From Homalodisca vitripennis (Eukaryota > Arthropoda > Insecta > Hemiptera > Cicadellidae), in the NCBI RefSeq assembly GCF_021130785.1, contig NW_025776800.1, positions 60,267 to 124,266 of the forward strand: a stretch of DNA of 64,000 nt, in the 5' to 3' direction. The stretch's first letter is position 1. The number at the start of each line of letters is the position of its first letter. The translations under genes and the position numbers were made by a program. The notes below the pieces were generated by a model. The model did no database searches. It saw only the letters and a program-made list of their open reading frames with translations, and was not told the origin of the DNA. Shown here one piece after another: positions 28,845 through 41,800 of this stretch.

Positions 28845-30545
28845 CTGAGCTGGGATAAGTGATGGATAGAGTAGTATATCACCCACAACCATAGGAAGGG
28901 GTAACAAGAACATTTACAGAATTTATCAAAGCCTGGGGTTTAGAAACTAGACACGGCATGACACGAAGATGGGGTAAGTTTTGGATAGAGTAGTATAACA
29001 TTCACAAAACAGGAAAGAGAAACAAGAACATTAAAGGATGTATCAAAGCCAGGGGTATAGAAACCAGACACGGCATGACACGAAGCTTGGGTAAGTTTTG
29101 GATAGAGTAGTATATCATCCAAAACCCTAGAAAAGAGAAACAAGAACATTTACAGGATTTACCAAAGCCAGGGTTTTCGCAACCAAAGGCGTCACTACAC
29201 AGTTGGGGGAAGTGATGGATGGAGAAGTATATCATCCAAAACCCTAGGAAAGAAAAACAAGAACATTTACAGGATTTATAAAAGCCAGCCAGGATTTAGC
29301 AACCAGAATTGGCGTGACACGAAGCTGGGGTAAGTTTTCGATAGAGCAGTATATCATCCACAACCGTAGGAAAAAGTAACAAGAAGATTTACAGGATTTA
29401 CCAAAGCCAGGGTTTTCGCAACCAAAGGCGTCACTACAGTTGGGGGAAGTGATGGATGGAGAAGTATATCATCCAAAACCCTAGGAAAGAAAAACAAGAA
29501 CATTTACAGGATTTATAAAATCCAGCCAGGATTTAGCAACCAGAAGTGGCGTGACACGAAGCTGGGGTAAGTTTTCGATAGAGCAGTATATCATCCACAA
29601 CCGTAGGAAAAAGTAACAAGAAGATTTACAGGATTTACCAAAGCCAGGGTTTTCGCAACCAAAGGCGTCACTACAGTTGGGGGAAGTGATGGATGGAGAA
29701 GTATATCATCCAAAACCCTAGGAAAGAAAAACAAGAACATTTACAGGATTTATCAAATCCAGGGGTTTAGCAACCAGAAGCGTCACTACAAAAAACTGGG
29801 GTTAGTTATGGATGGAGAAGTATATCATCCAAAACCCTAGGAAAGAGTGACAAGAACATTTACTGGACTTATTAAAGCCAGGGGTTTAGCAACCAGAAGC
29901 GTCACTACACAAAGCTGGGGTAAGTGATTGATGGAGTAGTATATCATCCACAACCCTAAGAAAGAGAAAAAAAAACATTTACAGGATTTATCAAAGCTAG
30001 GGATTAGCAACCAGACGCGTCACTACACAAAGCTGGGGTAAGTGATTGATGGAGTAGTATATCATCCACAACCCTAAGAAAGAGAAACAAAAACATTTAC
30101 AGGATTTATCAAAGCTAGGGATTAGCAACCAGAAGCGTCACTACACAAAGCTGGGGTAAGTGATTGATGGAGTAGTATATCATCCACAACCCTAAGAAAG
30201 AGAAACAAAAACATTTACAGGATTTATCAAAGCTAGGGATTAGCAACCAGACGCGTCACTACACAAAGCTGGGGTAAGTGATTGATGGAGTAGTATATCA
30301 TCCACAACCCTAAGAAAGAGAAACAAAAACATTTACAGGATTTATCAAAGCCAGGGGTTTAGCAACCAGAAGCGTCACTACACAAAGCTGGGGTAAGTGA
30401 TGGATGGAGTAGTATATCATCCACAACCCTAAGAAAGAGAAACAAAAACATTTACAGGATTTATCAAAGCTAGGGATTAGCAACCAGACGCGGCATGACA
30501 CGAAGCTGGGGTAAGTGATGGATGGATAAGTACGTATATCATCCA
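28845..30545 (+). repeat. Minisatellite, about 15 units of 115-122 bp with dimeric higher-order repeats
   Basis: Each unit carries GGGGTAAGTGATGGATGGAG, AGTATATCATCC, ACATTTACAGGATTTATCAA and TTTAGCAACCAGA. The TAAGT block recurs at about 28,857, 28,976, 29,093, 29,210, 29,332, 29,447, 29,569, 29,684, 29,803, 29,922, 30,040, 30,158, 30,276, 30,395 and 30,513. Between 29.2 and 29.7 kb units of 115 and 122 bases alternate as a 237-base dimer. From 30.0 to 30.4 kb units alternate between CAGACGCG and CAGAAGCG. Units at both outer edges carry GGCATGACACGAAG, whereas most inner units carry GCGTCACTACACAAAG. Minus-strand open frames through the array are repeat translations; unit length is not a constant multiple of three. 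Confidence 0.95.
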
Positions 30546-33500
30546 TACACACGGTTATACACAACAACTTCTTGTACACTACAGTGTGCTGGAATTATAG
30601 CAGATAGCGTTGCGTTCGGGGTCATAATTTTGTTAATTTACAATCGGAGTTAAGTCTTTACAGACAACACACTAGACGGGTGAAAGTTTTGGGCATACAT
30701 TAGTATGTGTTAAACCTAGCATATAGAATCTATTAACTTTTCACACTGTTAAACGGCTTAACTACATTGTAATCAAAAAACCATTTACGCTTGCATTGTA
30801 GGGACATCCGTGGGTGGTATATTGTTTACAAACCTTGATCAATTCATTCAATTTTGAATAATTACATATTGAAATATAATTCTGTAAACCACAAATAGGG
30901 AAGTTTATTAATAAAATGGGGGCTGTTTAAATAAAAGAAATATTGAACTTTTAGCTGCCGTCACTTTATATATGAATATCTTAATGGTTTAGCAATTACT
31001 CTATCAATTATTGTAGATTACATGAGTACATACCCAAAATGTATTATGATCAGAAAGAGTAAGTTTATCATATAAAAACTAGGTGGCATTGTAATTTTGT
31101 ACAGGATTGAGATTTCTTTGTAGCTATTGCATACATTGGTAGATTCTGTTGACAGAATAAATAAGAATATTTTTTTTTATTTCAACAGCCACTGTTCTAT
31201 AAAAAAACAATTCATTGCGGTGTAGCGTTCTAATAATAAATAATTTTAAAATTATATGCATATTTATCTAACAATTAAAATTCCCATAAAATTCACCCGT
31301 GGGCCGTCCTCACAACAGCGGTGTGGGTGTTATTTAACAGGAGAGTAATTATTAATACACCTGTAGAACATTGTGAAATTTATGGCGATTCTATTTGCTA
31401 TTATTTAAGTAATATTGAGTTGCTTCAAGACATCACACTGTAGTTATAGCATATTTGTGTGTAACTGTGGGCCTGCAGCCTTATCATGTTCCCCCTTTGT
31501 TATTGTCAATAGACTATCAGAAAAATACACAGAAAATAGAATAGTAGTCATAGAAGTGACCTATATTAGTATCAAGTATTAATTACATTATCAGGGATTT
31601 TAACATAACTACATTAAAATGTGAAATTTTTCAACGGTTTGAGATTCCCAAAATATCTCTTATCCGAGTTCTCAATGTTCTTAAACTGTGGTGAGGTTTA
31701 ATTTAAAATATACTCAATGGGAATGAGTACTATGTGTGTTATAAATTAAATATTGACAATATTTATCATTCAAGTGCAGAAATATTTTCCGATTTACTAG
31801 AATATATGGGTTAAACTATACTAGTAGTAAAATATGGTGTTATAGACAGCATTATACAATAATTGTATATATTATTGAGGATATAAAAAAGCTACTCTGA
31901 TTTAAATATAGGTATAAAACATCGATAATGTTACGGCTTGTACTAACTTCTATTGAAGTATTATGAGAAATTTAAAAACGTAAGAAACATTAAGTTTTGT
32001 AATAAGTGAAGAAATTTAGCAAATTTTAGGTCTCCTCGATGTCATCAAGTGAAAGAATTAAAATACTAAATAAATGAAAAAAGTTTTAATTACTAGTTAT
32101 AAAATCTAATTCTAGAATATTTAAACAGTTTGTTAACATACTGTAGTAATAATAGAGAGTTGATACAGTACCCGTGGGCGTATGAAGGTTCATCACGTAT
32201 AATGAAATTCCGCGATAATTAATTGTAAACAGAGAGCTGATTGATGTATTCTTCTCAGTAAAATGGGACAAAGATGAACGATGTTAAACTCACTCTAATC
32301 TTAGCTATCTTTGGCGCTATGGAAATAAACTATTAGTTCTTTCTATTAAACTACAATAATAAAAAACTAATGATGTACTGTGGTTATTATAAAGTATTAG
32401 TCATACCACCAAAGTAATACAAGTTTATTTATCTCATAAAAATATGAAATCCGCTTAAAAACACTGTGTTTAACTACAATATTTTTACGAATAGAAGCTA
32501 AAAAAATAAATTGACAAATTTAATATCGTAAAAATAACGTATCTAGGTTTTCTATTCATAAGTTTACATTTTAAATGTTGTATATTGGTAGAACTTGAAA
32601 TATATATTGGAATTTTCAGAAAGCTATAAAAATTATTTTTTTAGTTTTGTTTTTATTTTTATGTAATACTTTGTAACACAAAATTTAATGACCTATAATT
32701 GTATCTTCATGGTGTCCTAAAACAATATTTACACTCATATGTATTGCACAATTAAAAGAATACAATTATACCGGACGTAGATTACAATGCCCGCAAGTAG
32801 TTACTTCTTGACTGTAAAAAACTTTTTATACCTATGCATTTATACATATTCTTGATTAGGGCAACAATGAACACGCTACTGGGGATCAGAAATGACTTAG
32901 ACCAAGTGTTAAGTCCAGACCCTTTTTGAAAAATGTATCCTTCTCAGATCGTGTATCCCTATAATTTTGTTATCGTAGTAACAAGGCTAACTTTAATAAT
33001 GCGTGTGAAATAAAATTCCTTCAAATTAGAAATACTTTTTCGAAATACCTGACATAAGTGTCATTGCTCATTTCTTTGTTTTTGTATGTCCTCAACAAGG
33101 GCTACTGAAAAACATATACCGGTACTTGTGAAATATGTCTACCTTATATTCAAAATTATTGTTGTACTTCAATAAGGTATATCATAAATGCTCCCGCTGT
33201 AATAAATGTGGATTAGATATTTTTTACTAGTCTGGCCAAAATGGTGCTAGTAGTGCTAAAATAGTTGGAGCTATTCATTCAATTTACTATATAGCAGAGA
33301 CATTTTTTTGTATTTCATTGATGCTCATAAAAATTTTTATTTTCTGATTTCAAGGTCACAAATCCTAACTCTTTATATTAAATTTAAATTTTTCTTAAAC
33401 TGATTAGGAGATTGCAAGGTAATCCAGTATTATCAACTATTTTTTCATCATTTATTTATCAAGGGTTTTTTAAGGATATCCTGGCTTATATATTGGCTTC

Positions 33501-34550
33501 CTTGGCATTGTGATTCATTTTACAGTTGCAGTGTAAATAGAGAAAATTAATACTAATATGACTCAACTAGTCTTCATTTCCTAGAGTAAAAGTCCGGAAA
33601 ACAACAACCTTCTAACGCTTAGATAAAATTAAGGATATATCTCCCTCTTATACCATTACTGCTTTTTATCACAGATGGTTTCTCAGTCTTACGTATGTAT
33701 ATACATTTTCTTCATCGGGACGACGGCTAACTCAACTTTAAACTTAGGTTTCTGTCTGCTTGGCTCAAACATTTGTCTTAGTATAGACTAAGATTATGTA
33801 CAAAAAAAAACATTTGAATGCCATAATCTTTATACTATTTATTTAATATGTGTTTTAAAATTTGTTAATATAACAGTACTTATTTTTATGTTATAAAAAC
33901 GCATTTGTAGCGTATTAAAAGTACCATATGAAACTCCCCATTTTGCGTACGTTACAATATTATAAATTCCTTGTTTAGTTACATTTAAATAAATATATTT
34001 TTAAATTATAAAACCAGTAAGTCTGTGCCAGAGGAAGTAGTTTATGATTACTGTCATTAAATCAAAAATTTCGCAGTTAAAAGAAAACAACTTGAAAGAC
34101 AACCACGAGTACAAAGCTTAGTACTAAAGCTGTACCTTCCTCTGATGAAAGTTGATAACCTTTGATGAAAGGTAATATCACACTCAAAGACCTGCACATT
34201 TGGCCTCCAAAACAACCCTGCCCAGCTACAAAGAATACAAGGGACATTTTCATCACACAAACTCTCTTTCTCGCTTATTCTGAAGTTTCATAATACTTTT
34301 TCTCGTTATATTAACTGGTTAACAAATGAATATTAAACTTAATGTGCTTATCTGTTTCGTAATGATAAATACTTACTGTACTGTCAAAATTCGATTATTT
34401 TTTGTAGTACTCATGGAGTACGTTTATAGAGAACACGTTTTCTTTAGGTTAAATTGTTAAACTGTAGTACCTGGTGGACGTTGCCCACATTAGGAACACC
34501 TAGTTACTAATTATTAAGGGTTTTACAAGTTCTTCTTAAAAAAATTTGCT
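30546..34550. other. Long unannotated AT-rich stretch
   Basis: No gene, RNA gene or known element recognised in 4 kb. Confidence 0.4.
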
Positions 34551-34720
34551 ATGTGTCCATCCGTCCGTCTGACGATCTGTCCACCTGTGAAACAGCTCTT
34601 GATGGAAAAGATACTAGAGACTTGAAACTTGGTAGGTGAATTTCTCTTGGTTTAAAGTAATTCTTTTACCACAGGTCATACTTTGATCAAAAACTAATTT
34701 TTATGTGAACAAGACTGGAC
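34551..34720 (+). repeat. Dispersed repeat, CCGTCCGTCTG family
   Basis: Starts with ATGTGTCCATCCGTCCGTCT and is followed by GATACTAGAGACTTGAAACT and TTGGTAGGTG. This has the layout of a dispersed arthropod repeat in which a GTCCGTCTGTC tract precedes a block reading roughly 'gagatactTGAAA(CT)T'. A related copy on the same strand lies at about 58.38 kb. Class unknown. Confidence 0.5.
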
Positions 34721-34883
34721 TAACAACAGTAAAATAGAAATGTTCTTTAAGTACGTTCTGAAAGGCTTTACGAGTTAGACGACAGGTCGGATCTCTCACC
34801 TTGGTTGAGAGAAGGATTCTGTTTTCTATGGTAAAGTTTGTATGACATGGAGGCTCATATATCCCCCCTTACATTATCTTTCT

Positions 34884-35370
34884 CTCCGAAGTGTGAAGGT
34901 TGAATTGAAAGATGAAGCGCCACCTGGAACTGCGTTTGCTTACCAACCTACTGGATGGATGCAGAAAGAGCTTTTTGTACAATAGTTCAGTGATTTACTA
35001 ATGCAAACCAAAGCCTCAGAAGATGATCAAGTTCTGTTAGATGGACATTCCACGCACAATAAAAACGTTTTTTCATCAACATAGCAAGAGCTAATTATAC
35101 AGGTAATCACAAATTGCAGCTCTTCGACGAGTCTTTCATGGGAGCCCTGAACTAGTTAGCTTATTAAACGGAAAATGGCTAATGAAAAAATACTATGCCT
35201 TCCAAGGAATCTTATAAAAAGGAAAAAAACACGTAAGAAAACCTAGATTAGCAATGTTAATAGGTTTTAAAAATTTAGACGACGATGCAAAATGTTTAAA
35301 ATGTAATCAAACATTGTTTTGCGTAAGATTCTGATGAGCGTTAGAGAAAGTGTATAGGATGCTGAGTATA
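34884..35370 (+). pseudogene. C-terminal part of a pogo/jerky-type DDE transposase relic
   Basis: Frames broken by stops read VELKDEAPPGTAFAYQPTGW, then MQKELFVQ, SEDDQVLLDGHSTHNKN (about 35,013-35,065) and, after a frame change, KLQLFDESFMGALN (about 35,112-35,155). The L-D-G-H-S-T-H block carries the second catalytic aspartate of the DDE superfamily endonuclease found in pogo/jerky transposases. The last block is the LQPLD-like segment of the same fold. Near 35,285-35,365, DDAKCLKCNQTLFC and DSDERxRKCIGC resemble the paired-cysteine tail of some family members. Several stops make it inactive. A further fragment of this family lies on the opposite strand at 35.8-36.0 kb. Confidence 0.7.
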
Positions 35371-35540
35371 CAAAAAAAATCTATTCTATTCTCTAGTAGT
35401 CAGTAAATTATATTTTTATCTTAAGGAACTTGAATTTTAATGAAATAGACCTTTTATAATTAAAAACGAGTTGCGTCAAACCCCTACAATTTTTACTGTG
35501 GCCATTAAGCTCTACATCTAGATGGGGCATAGTGGACATT

Positions 35541-35571
35541 AATTTCCCAAAAATAAGCTTTTTGGGAAATT
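35541..35571. repeat. Perfect 13-bp hairpin
   Basis: AATTTCCCAAAAA, loop TAAGC, then TTTTTGGGAAATT. It lies between the two transposase fragments, next to a GATGGGGCATAGTGGACATT segment that resembles sequence near the ends of pogo/jerky transposons. Possibly a remnant terminal structure. Confidence 0.7.
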
Positions 35572-35767
35572 TATTTTTATTGATTTTGCCTTTTTAAAAT
35601 CATAACGAAAATTTTCTCAGATACATTATAATAGCTGTTCTTCGTTTTATATAACTTTGAAGTCTACAGATCGACTAAAAAAAGTTTAAAAATTTAAATA
35701 AGCTTAGGCTGGCCGTTATGAGCGCCTCTTCCCTCAGTATATTCCACTTGAAACTTTCCTAAATAAC

Positions 35768-36010
35768 TCAAGCAGTCTTTGATGAATAAAATGTCACTGG
35801 AAGAAATATTTTTCCTCCGTACTTTTCTGTGACCATATGTTTTGCAATACTTATATTTTCTATTATTCTACATTTCCTGACCATTAAATTAACTAGATTA
35901 CGTCTTATCAGAGAACAGCTCCAGTCTTTAGGAGGCATGTTATTCCACCACTTGCGTGGTAATGGGCAGAGACGGTAACGATAACGGGTCAGTAAAGCCA
36001 TTATTAGCAC
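35768..36010 (-). pseudogene. Possible N-terminal fragment of a pogo/jerky-type transposase
   Basis: The minus-strand frame of 80 codons contains NNMPPKDWSCSLIRRN, close to the family's 'N-x-P-G-K-D-W-x-x-x-F-L-K-R-x' block that ends the CENP-B-like DNA-binding domain. It is followed by a diverged stretch that could correspond to 'NIKRSRA...EYF' (CRIIENISIAKHMVTEKYGG). Evidence is one good block plus a weak one, so confidence is moderate. If right, an element on the minus strand would have its N-terminus here and its C-terminal part to the left, where that part is now on the plus strand. Confidence 0.5.
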
Positions 36011-38520
36011 GTTACCTGCAGTCTATACCTGACCTGGTTCCTTCATATATTATTGGAGAGAAACTACACATACTCCTAGCCTATTAGTTACTGTTTGACA
36101 GGAGTTATTAAATTAGACATTTATACAATATAGAACCGCTGTCCTGTTTAATGAATAGTGAACCTTTATAATCATAATGGTAGGCCCTACAGAGAATTTA
36201 AAAACGCAGCATTTGAACAAAGCATGATGAGCAAGTAAATTTAGAATTGGAATATGATGGATGGGGCTTTATCTTTGAAATTAGAATCTAACAGTAAAAT
36301 AACAAAGGTACAAATCAAACTAAGAATATTTTGATTGATATTGATCATTTGTCTTTATTGATACCAGCTAAGGAAGACACAATTATAGATAAAACGAAAC
36401 CTTATTTAACCTTCATTCACCCTTAATTCATATACCCAATTGGATTAGAAAGAATGAAGCACATTTTATTAATAACGTATATTTAACAAAATTTATTGCA
36501 ATTAAATAATTCATACTTTATCTAAAAAAAACTAATTGTCATTAATGTCACAAAAATAATAATTTTCATAAATGTTTCTACATAAATAGCACACTATAAT
36601 TATTAATACAACGAACAATAATATACAAAACTTAATAAAAAAATATAAAGTGTTATTTGAGGTCAAGCTAACACTAAACGAATAACTGTGTTATTTATCG
36701 TTAATAAATATATCTAACAACATGATATTTTGTAATGTTTTCATACAAAACATATTTTTTGCTACTTTATAATGAAATGTTTACAAACAGAATCTTTTAA
36801 TAAAACAATAAAATAAATTGTGTTGTAATATGCCATTATTTTACAGCTAGTGTGGTTCTAACCCTTAAATTACCGCGTACATATTTGTAAATTAACAGGA
36901 TGTAATATATCAATCATTAACAAAACTTGTTGCTTCTTAGTTTTGGTAACTAAATTTTTCGTAAATATAAAATAAATCGTGTTATTTCACCAAGTAAACC
37001 CTAATGTAGAGTTTTTACTTTGCTTACATTGTGAATTGAAAATTAATACGATATTAACCTAACCTATATTTTGCTATCTTTCTGTCTGAGTATACTACTT
37101 TAAAAACCTTGACCAGATAGCGAAATAGATGCTACTAGTCAAAATAAACAGATTGTAATAATTTAAATGTCAAATCACAACCTCGACTGCTCTGTGGATT
37201 GAAGATATTTGATTAGAGTTTATTCCTTCTGCTGGAACGATCATAATATTAATGAATATAAACTCAAAGAGAAACGTAAGAAGGTTAATTTATAATTAAA
37301 TGATATTTAATTTGCTGACACCATAATAGTTTTGCACTGTTTGCATGCCAATAGCGTATATCAAATACCATTAGTTACCTATTCGTTTTGTTTTGTACCA
37401 TATCAATCCACCCCATTTTCCACCAGATTATAAATCAAAAGCTCTGTAAGGTCGATAATTTTTCTTCTTTATATAAGGATATTTAAAAAGAGTTTTTTTA
37501 TTTCGAAATTACGTAGTAAAAACAAATCGTTTACCGTTAAACTGTATGCGTCAGGGTTTAAAAATAGAACATTACTGCTGGCGTTGCTACATTTAAAAGA
37601 AACAAAACCGGAAACGGAAGCATAAACTTGGAATAACGCCAGTCCCAACAAAGAAAACAGCAATTTATATCAGCGAGGCTAGGAATAATATTTTTTATTT
37701 AGCTTAGTTCCTGACTGTTTAATGGATTTTACATAATTTTATTTTATATATTTGTATCTATTTTTTATTTAAGACAACATACTATCATTTTTGATAATTG
37801 TCAAATTGTCACTATTGAAACGACGCTAATTTGCATTTAAAAAGATAAATATAAAAAAAAAATTAATCCACGCATTTTTTTCTAAATTATCATTAACAAT
37901 GATTCGGAATTTAATCAGAGAGGGGCTAATAATCCTGCTGGTTAGGATTGATAAATAATAGGGATAATCTGTGGCTTATTCCTACGATAATTCTGTAGAA
38001 TCAGAGTTAGTAAAAGTTTTTGTAATATATTTATAAGGGCTTAAATACTATTGATATGTTATCTCTCGTATGTTCTTCTACGGATATTTAGGTGAAATAT
38101 TAAGTTAAACTATACGAAATATTTTAGTTTCACAACATATTAATAGTTATTATTTTGAACAGTAACATAGGTCTGTAAACCCAACTCTTTAAAGTAATGG
38201 ACCCCAACCCACATTCAGTGCCCATTTCTAATTTTAATACCTGTTTAGAAGATTTTCAGAGAACACATTTACAATACATAGGGTTTGAAGGGAAGATTAA
38301 AGGAATTTTTAATAACGTATGAAGTTTTCTAATGCTGTAAATGTATCTTCTTGTAGAATAAAGCAATGCAACTCAGAAAGTTACATTAAGTTACATAGTT
38401 AAGTTATTTTCACGTATATTTGATACTTAATAGTTTTAAAATTTTCATCCGTCAATTAATAATTAGTAACTACATATATTGTGAGTGTGTTTATGTAAGG
38501 AATGTTAGCTTTCCACTTAT
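36011..38520. other. Unannotated very AT-rich DNA
   Basis: Nothing recognised; 36.4-36.85 kb is particularly A/T-rich. An AACCTAACCTA match near 37,056 is a chance-level telomere-like string. Confidence 0.4.
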
Positions 38521-38559
38521 CCATCCCCACTGAATATTCATTGAGCGAACAATTTAAGC

Positions 38560-38695
38560 CAAGGTTGGTATGTTGTACATCTGACATGACACCACATCGT
38601 GGGATATCCCGGTTGACGTACTAGATGTATGTGTCACTGCCAGATGACGGTCGAGTTGTCAACATACTGGTACATGGGGGTGTTTGGCATAACAT
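38560..38695. repeat. Imperfect palindrome around GGGATATCCC in a GC-richer island
   Basis: A perfect 10-bp palindrome GGGATATCCC near 38,603-38,612 is flanked by CATCTGACATGACAC on the left and GTGTCACTGCCAGATG on the right, which are inverted copies with a few mismatches. Further out are GGTATGTTG and CAACATACT. The right arm is about 11 bases longer. The island (about 38,520-38,810) is much GC-richer than its surroundings and has no open frame of note. It may be a small non-autonomous palindromic transposon. Confidence 0.5.
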
Positions 38696-38810
38696 GCCTT
38701 CCGCCCTTAACACGCTATTCCGCACCGGTCTAATGCTTTTGTATTGTCATTATGACCCGACAAAAGCCATTTTGGTGGCCTTAGATGATTCATGGTTCTG
38801 AGTGCATCTT

Positions 38811-41800
38811 AATAATGCAGTTAACAATAAACTGTTTTTATATATTATCCATAAGTCACAATTAACATATGTAATACAAAATAAAAATCACATATTAAAA
38901 TAATTTATTACAAAATTATATTACTTTCCATTTCTTAAATGATTCAATTTTGTTGTAAAGAAAAACTTACCCGGGTTTCTATGAATTAAACATGTAATTA
39001 ATTAATAATGCACCTATCGTTGACTTTCAGAGATGACGCCACATGTGAAATCTACCTTATTCCACTAAGCCGGAAGGCATATTTTTTGGCGTGCTCAACT
39101 AGATTCTTCACATGAAATGAAGAACGTCTATTATAGAGGCAAACGTAGGATTTAAAAGTCTTTTAAATCGCTTAAACTTCGCTTCATACCTTAAGAAGGT
39201 GACATTTTCCAACCCTCGAAATATACTCGTACTGCAGCAGTTCAAAGTCTTATTGGCATTTAAATTTCAATATCAGCAACTAAATTTAACTCGTTTCTCA
39301 GCTTAAAGTTAAAGTTTAGTTTATTGAATCCTGACTACTTATTTGCTAAGTAAAATTTACTTTATGGTTCGTCACCACGCTTTAACTGGACTGGGTGTTT
39401 ATCTCAGCGAAGTTTACACAAAATCGAAGATGTAAAGTTAGGATTTTTTTATTGTAATTCTTTTGTAAAAAATTCGTTATAATCGGAATATAACTATAAT
39501 ACAGTAATTTGCTAATGGGCAGATAAATAATAATCTACACTAATTGTTTTCTTATCTCATACTAATATATAAAAGAAAATAAATTCTAGATATTAATGGG
39601 TCAAAAAAGGCATTTGTGTATTCAGAAAATCATCTCAATACAAACAGGTACAGAAAATACTTCATTGAATGGTATTGATTTTAGTAACGTCACTTATTTG
39701 TGGAGGGCTGCTAATTACAATATCCAAACGCGCAATTAGGGGTATTAAATACTTCCTTAAAATATGAAGGACTAAAAAGATATAATTAAGAATGTTTTTA
39801 TCAAAACACAACGTCAAAGTCTTCCGGTTCATACCTCATTGAAAAACTGTTTACAAAATTATAATATTTCGACCTCGTTGTGGAAATCCATATACATTCA
39901 ACAGATTTTAAATCTAAAAATAGTGTATATGTCTTCCCTATTTTTCAATATAATCCAAAACGAATACAACTGATAGCCTACACAATACAAAAATACATAG
40001 ATAGTGACAAAAAATACAAAGCTCCAAGTATACAGAACCAAAGCGCTGACAGTAGTGACTGATTGTACATCTGTATTGTTTGTCCAAGCACATTGTTCTC
40101 TATACCATATTGTTTGATATGTGTATTTCCTGGATAGTTCAATACAAATCCGATACAAATCCGATTGGTCATCGGATTTAAAACTTTGTTTTTTTCGTTT
40201 CTACAAGTTCTAATATAACCTGTATTTTATGGTATAAATAAACCATATTATATTTTAATCAATGACATATAAATCAATGGTATATTAGTAATCGAAATTC
40301 ATTTCTTGATTTAAGATGTTAAATACGAGTATTTTCATTAAAAATTTAAAATACAGAAATTACCAGTATTTTTTAATATTTTGATGTGTAATATAGGTAC
40401 ACCTGATAAATATGATGGTTTAGATTCCTACAATTTGTGTAAGCGGACGTTTATATGAATTTCAGGATTTCATTACGAAGCTCCTCACTTTCTACTACCA
40501 GCTAAGTGCTTTTTCCTGCACTCTGTCATAGTGGTTTTCCCCAAGCTTAGTTGGACCTAAAACCTGAACCTCAAAATGATCCTTAGATTTCTTATTCTAT
40601 TTTAAAAATATTTGTTAGACTAACTCATGAAGAGGAATTAAAGTGAAATTATTATTTGTGTTTAACTCATAGCCCCTTTTCTTATAGTATCCGCAATTTC
40701 ATTTTTTGAAAACTTTTCACTAGACTAAGGATTTAGACAATATATTTTTATTCTATTACTCTCTCCTCCCATGATTGCTTTTTACCTTTTTTCTCTTTAG
40801 GAGCATGAAACAGTTTATTTCATGTTTTGGTTTTTTCAACATCTTTTCCTCAATTCATTCATCTGGGATATAATATTTCAGTTTTCAGAGAGGTCTTCAC
40901 TGCAAAAATCCGCTAAGCATGCATCGGCCCAATTATGCTTTCTAACACACTTTTGAATGCAAGTAGAAAAAGTACTTCCTTTTCACAGATCGTTAAATTT
41001 TAAAGTGAATTGTATTTGCGTACTCGCTATATCTTGAAACACAAAATACTAGTTTTCAAAGAAGTATATATCTTTTATAAGCATTTAATGATTATCACTT
41101 TTTTACAGGTCCATTAACAACAGAGTTGTGAAAAAACAAAATTATAACAGCTACTGCACTTAAATAGAGTGGGATAAGAGAGGGCTGATGAAACTAGCCA
41201 AGTTCTTTATAACATCAATTTCTGTGGAAATTCTTAGATCTTTGGGCTTTTAATGGGACAGCCTTCATTTCAACAAGTCACGTCATGTTTAGGGTGCAGT
41301 TCTATCTCTCAAACCTTTTTCCTTAAATTAAACATGAGAAAATTTTCAGTAGACTGAATTTTTATACAAAATTTAAGTACCAAACTTTAAATTATACTAT
41401 TAATTTTGGCTTTTTTAGTGAAAACCAATAAATTTCTTTCTTGTTATTTTTTTTTTAATTTTTAATCGACACACAAATTTATAGTATATTTTTTATTCTT
41501 TATTTCTTGATTCGTATAAAATGCTATATTTTTCAAAATATACTTTTAAAAGCTTTAATTTATTATTTATCAATCTAAACCAATTTTCAATGTGAAAAAT
41601 GTAAACATATAATACAAGTAGGCAAAAATTTTGCAAAAATATTTTTTACAAAATATCTCTTTTTTGTCTACTTTTCTTAGAAACTTACTATTACTTATCT
41701 AAATACAAATTTTGACATGATGTCGTCATAAGAGACAGATTTAAGAATGAAGCTATCGTCATATCAGCATTATTCTTTGAAGAAAAAATACAAGTAATGG

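Noticed and set aside
28940..30579. Minus-strand frames with a repeated Phe/Leu-rich motif
   Set aside because: They follow the minisatellite, whose unit length varies and is mostly not a multiple of three, so the frame is not maintained.
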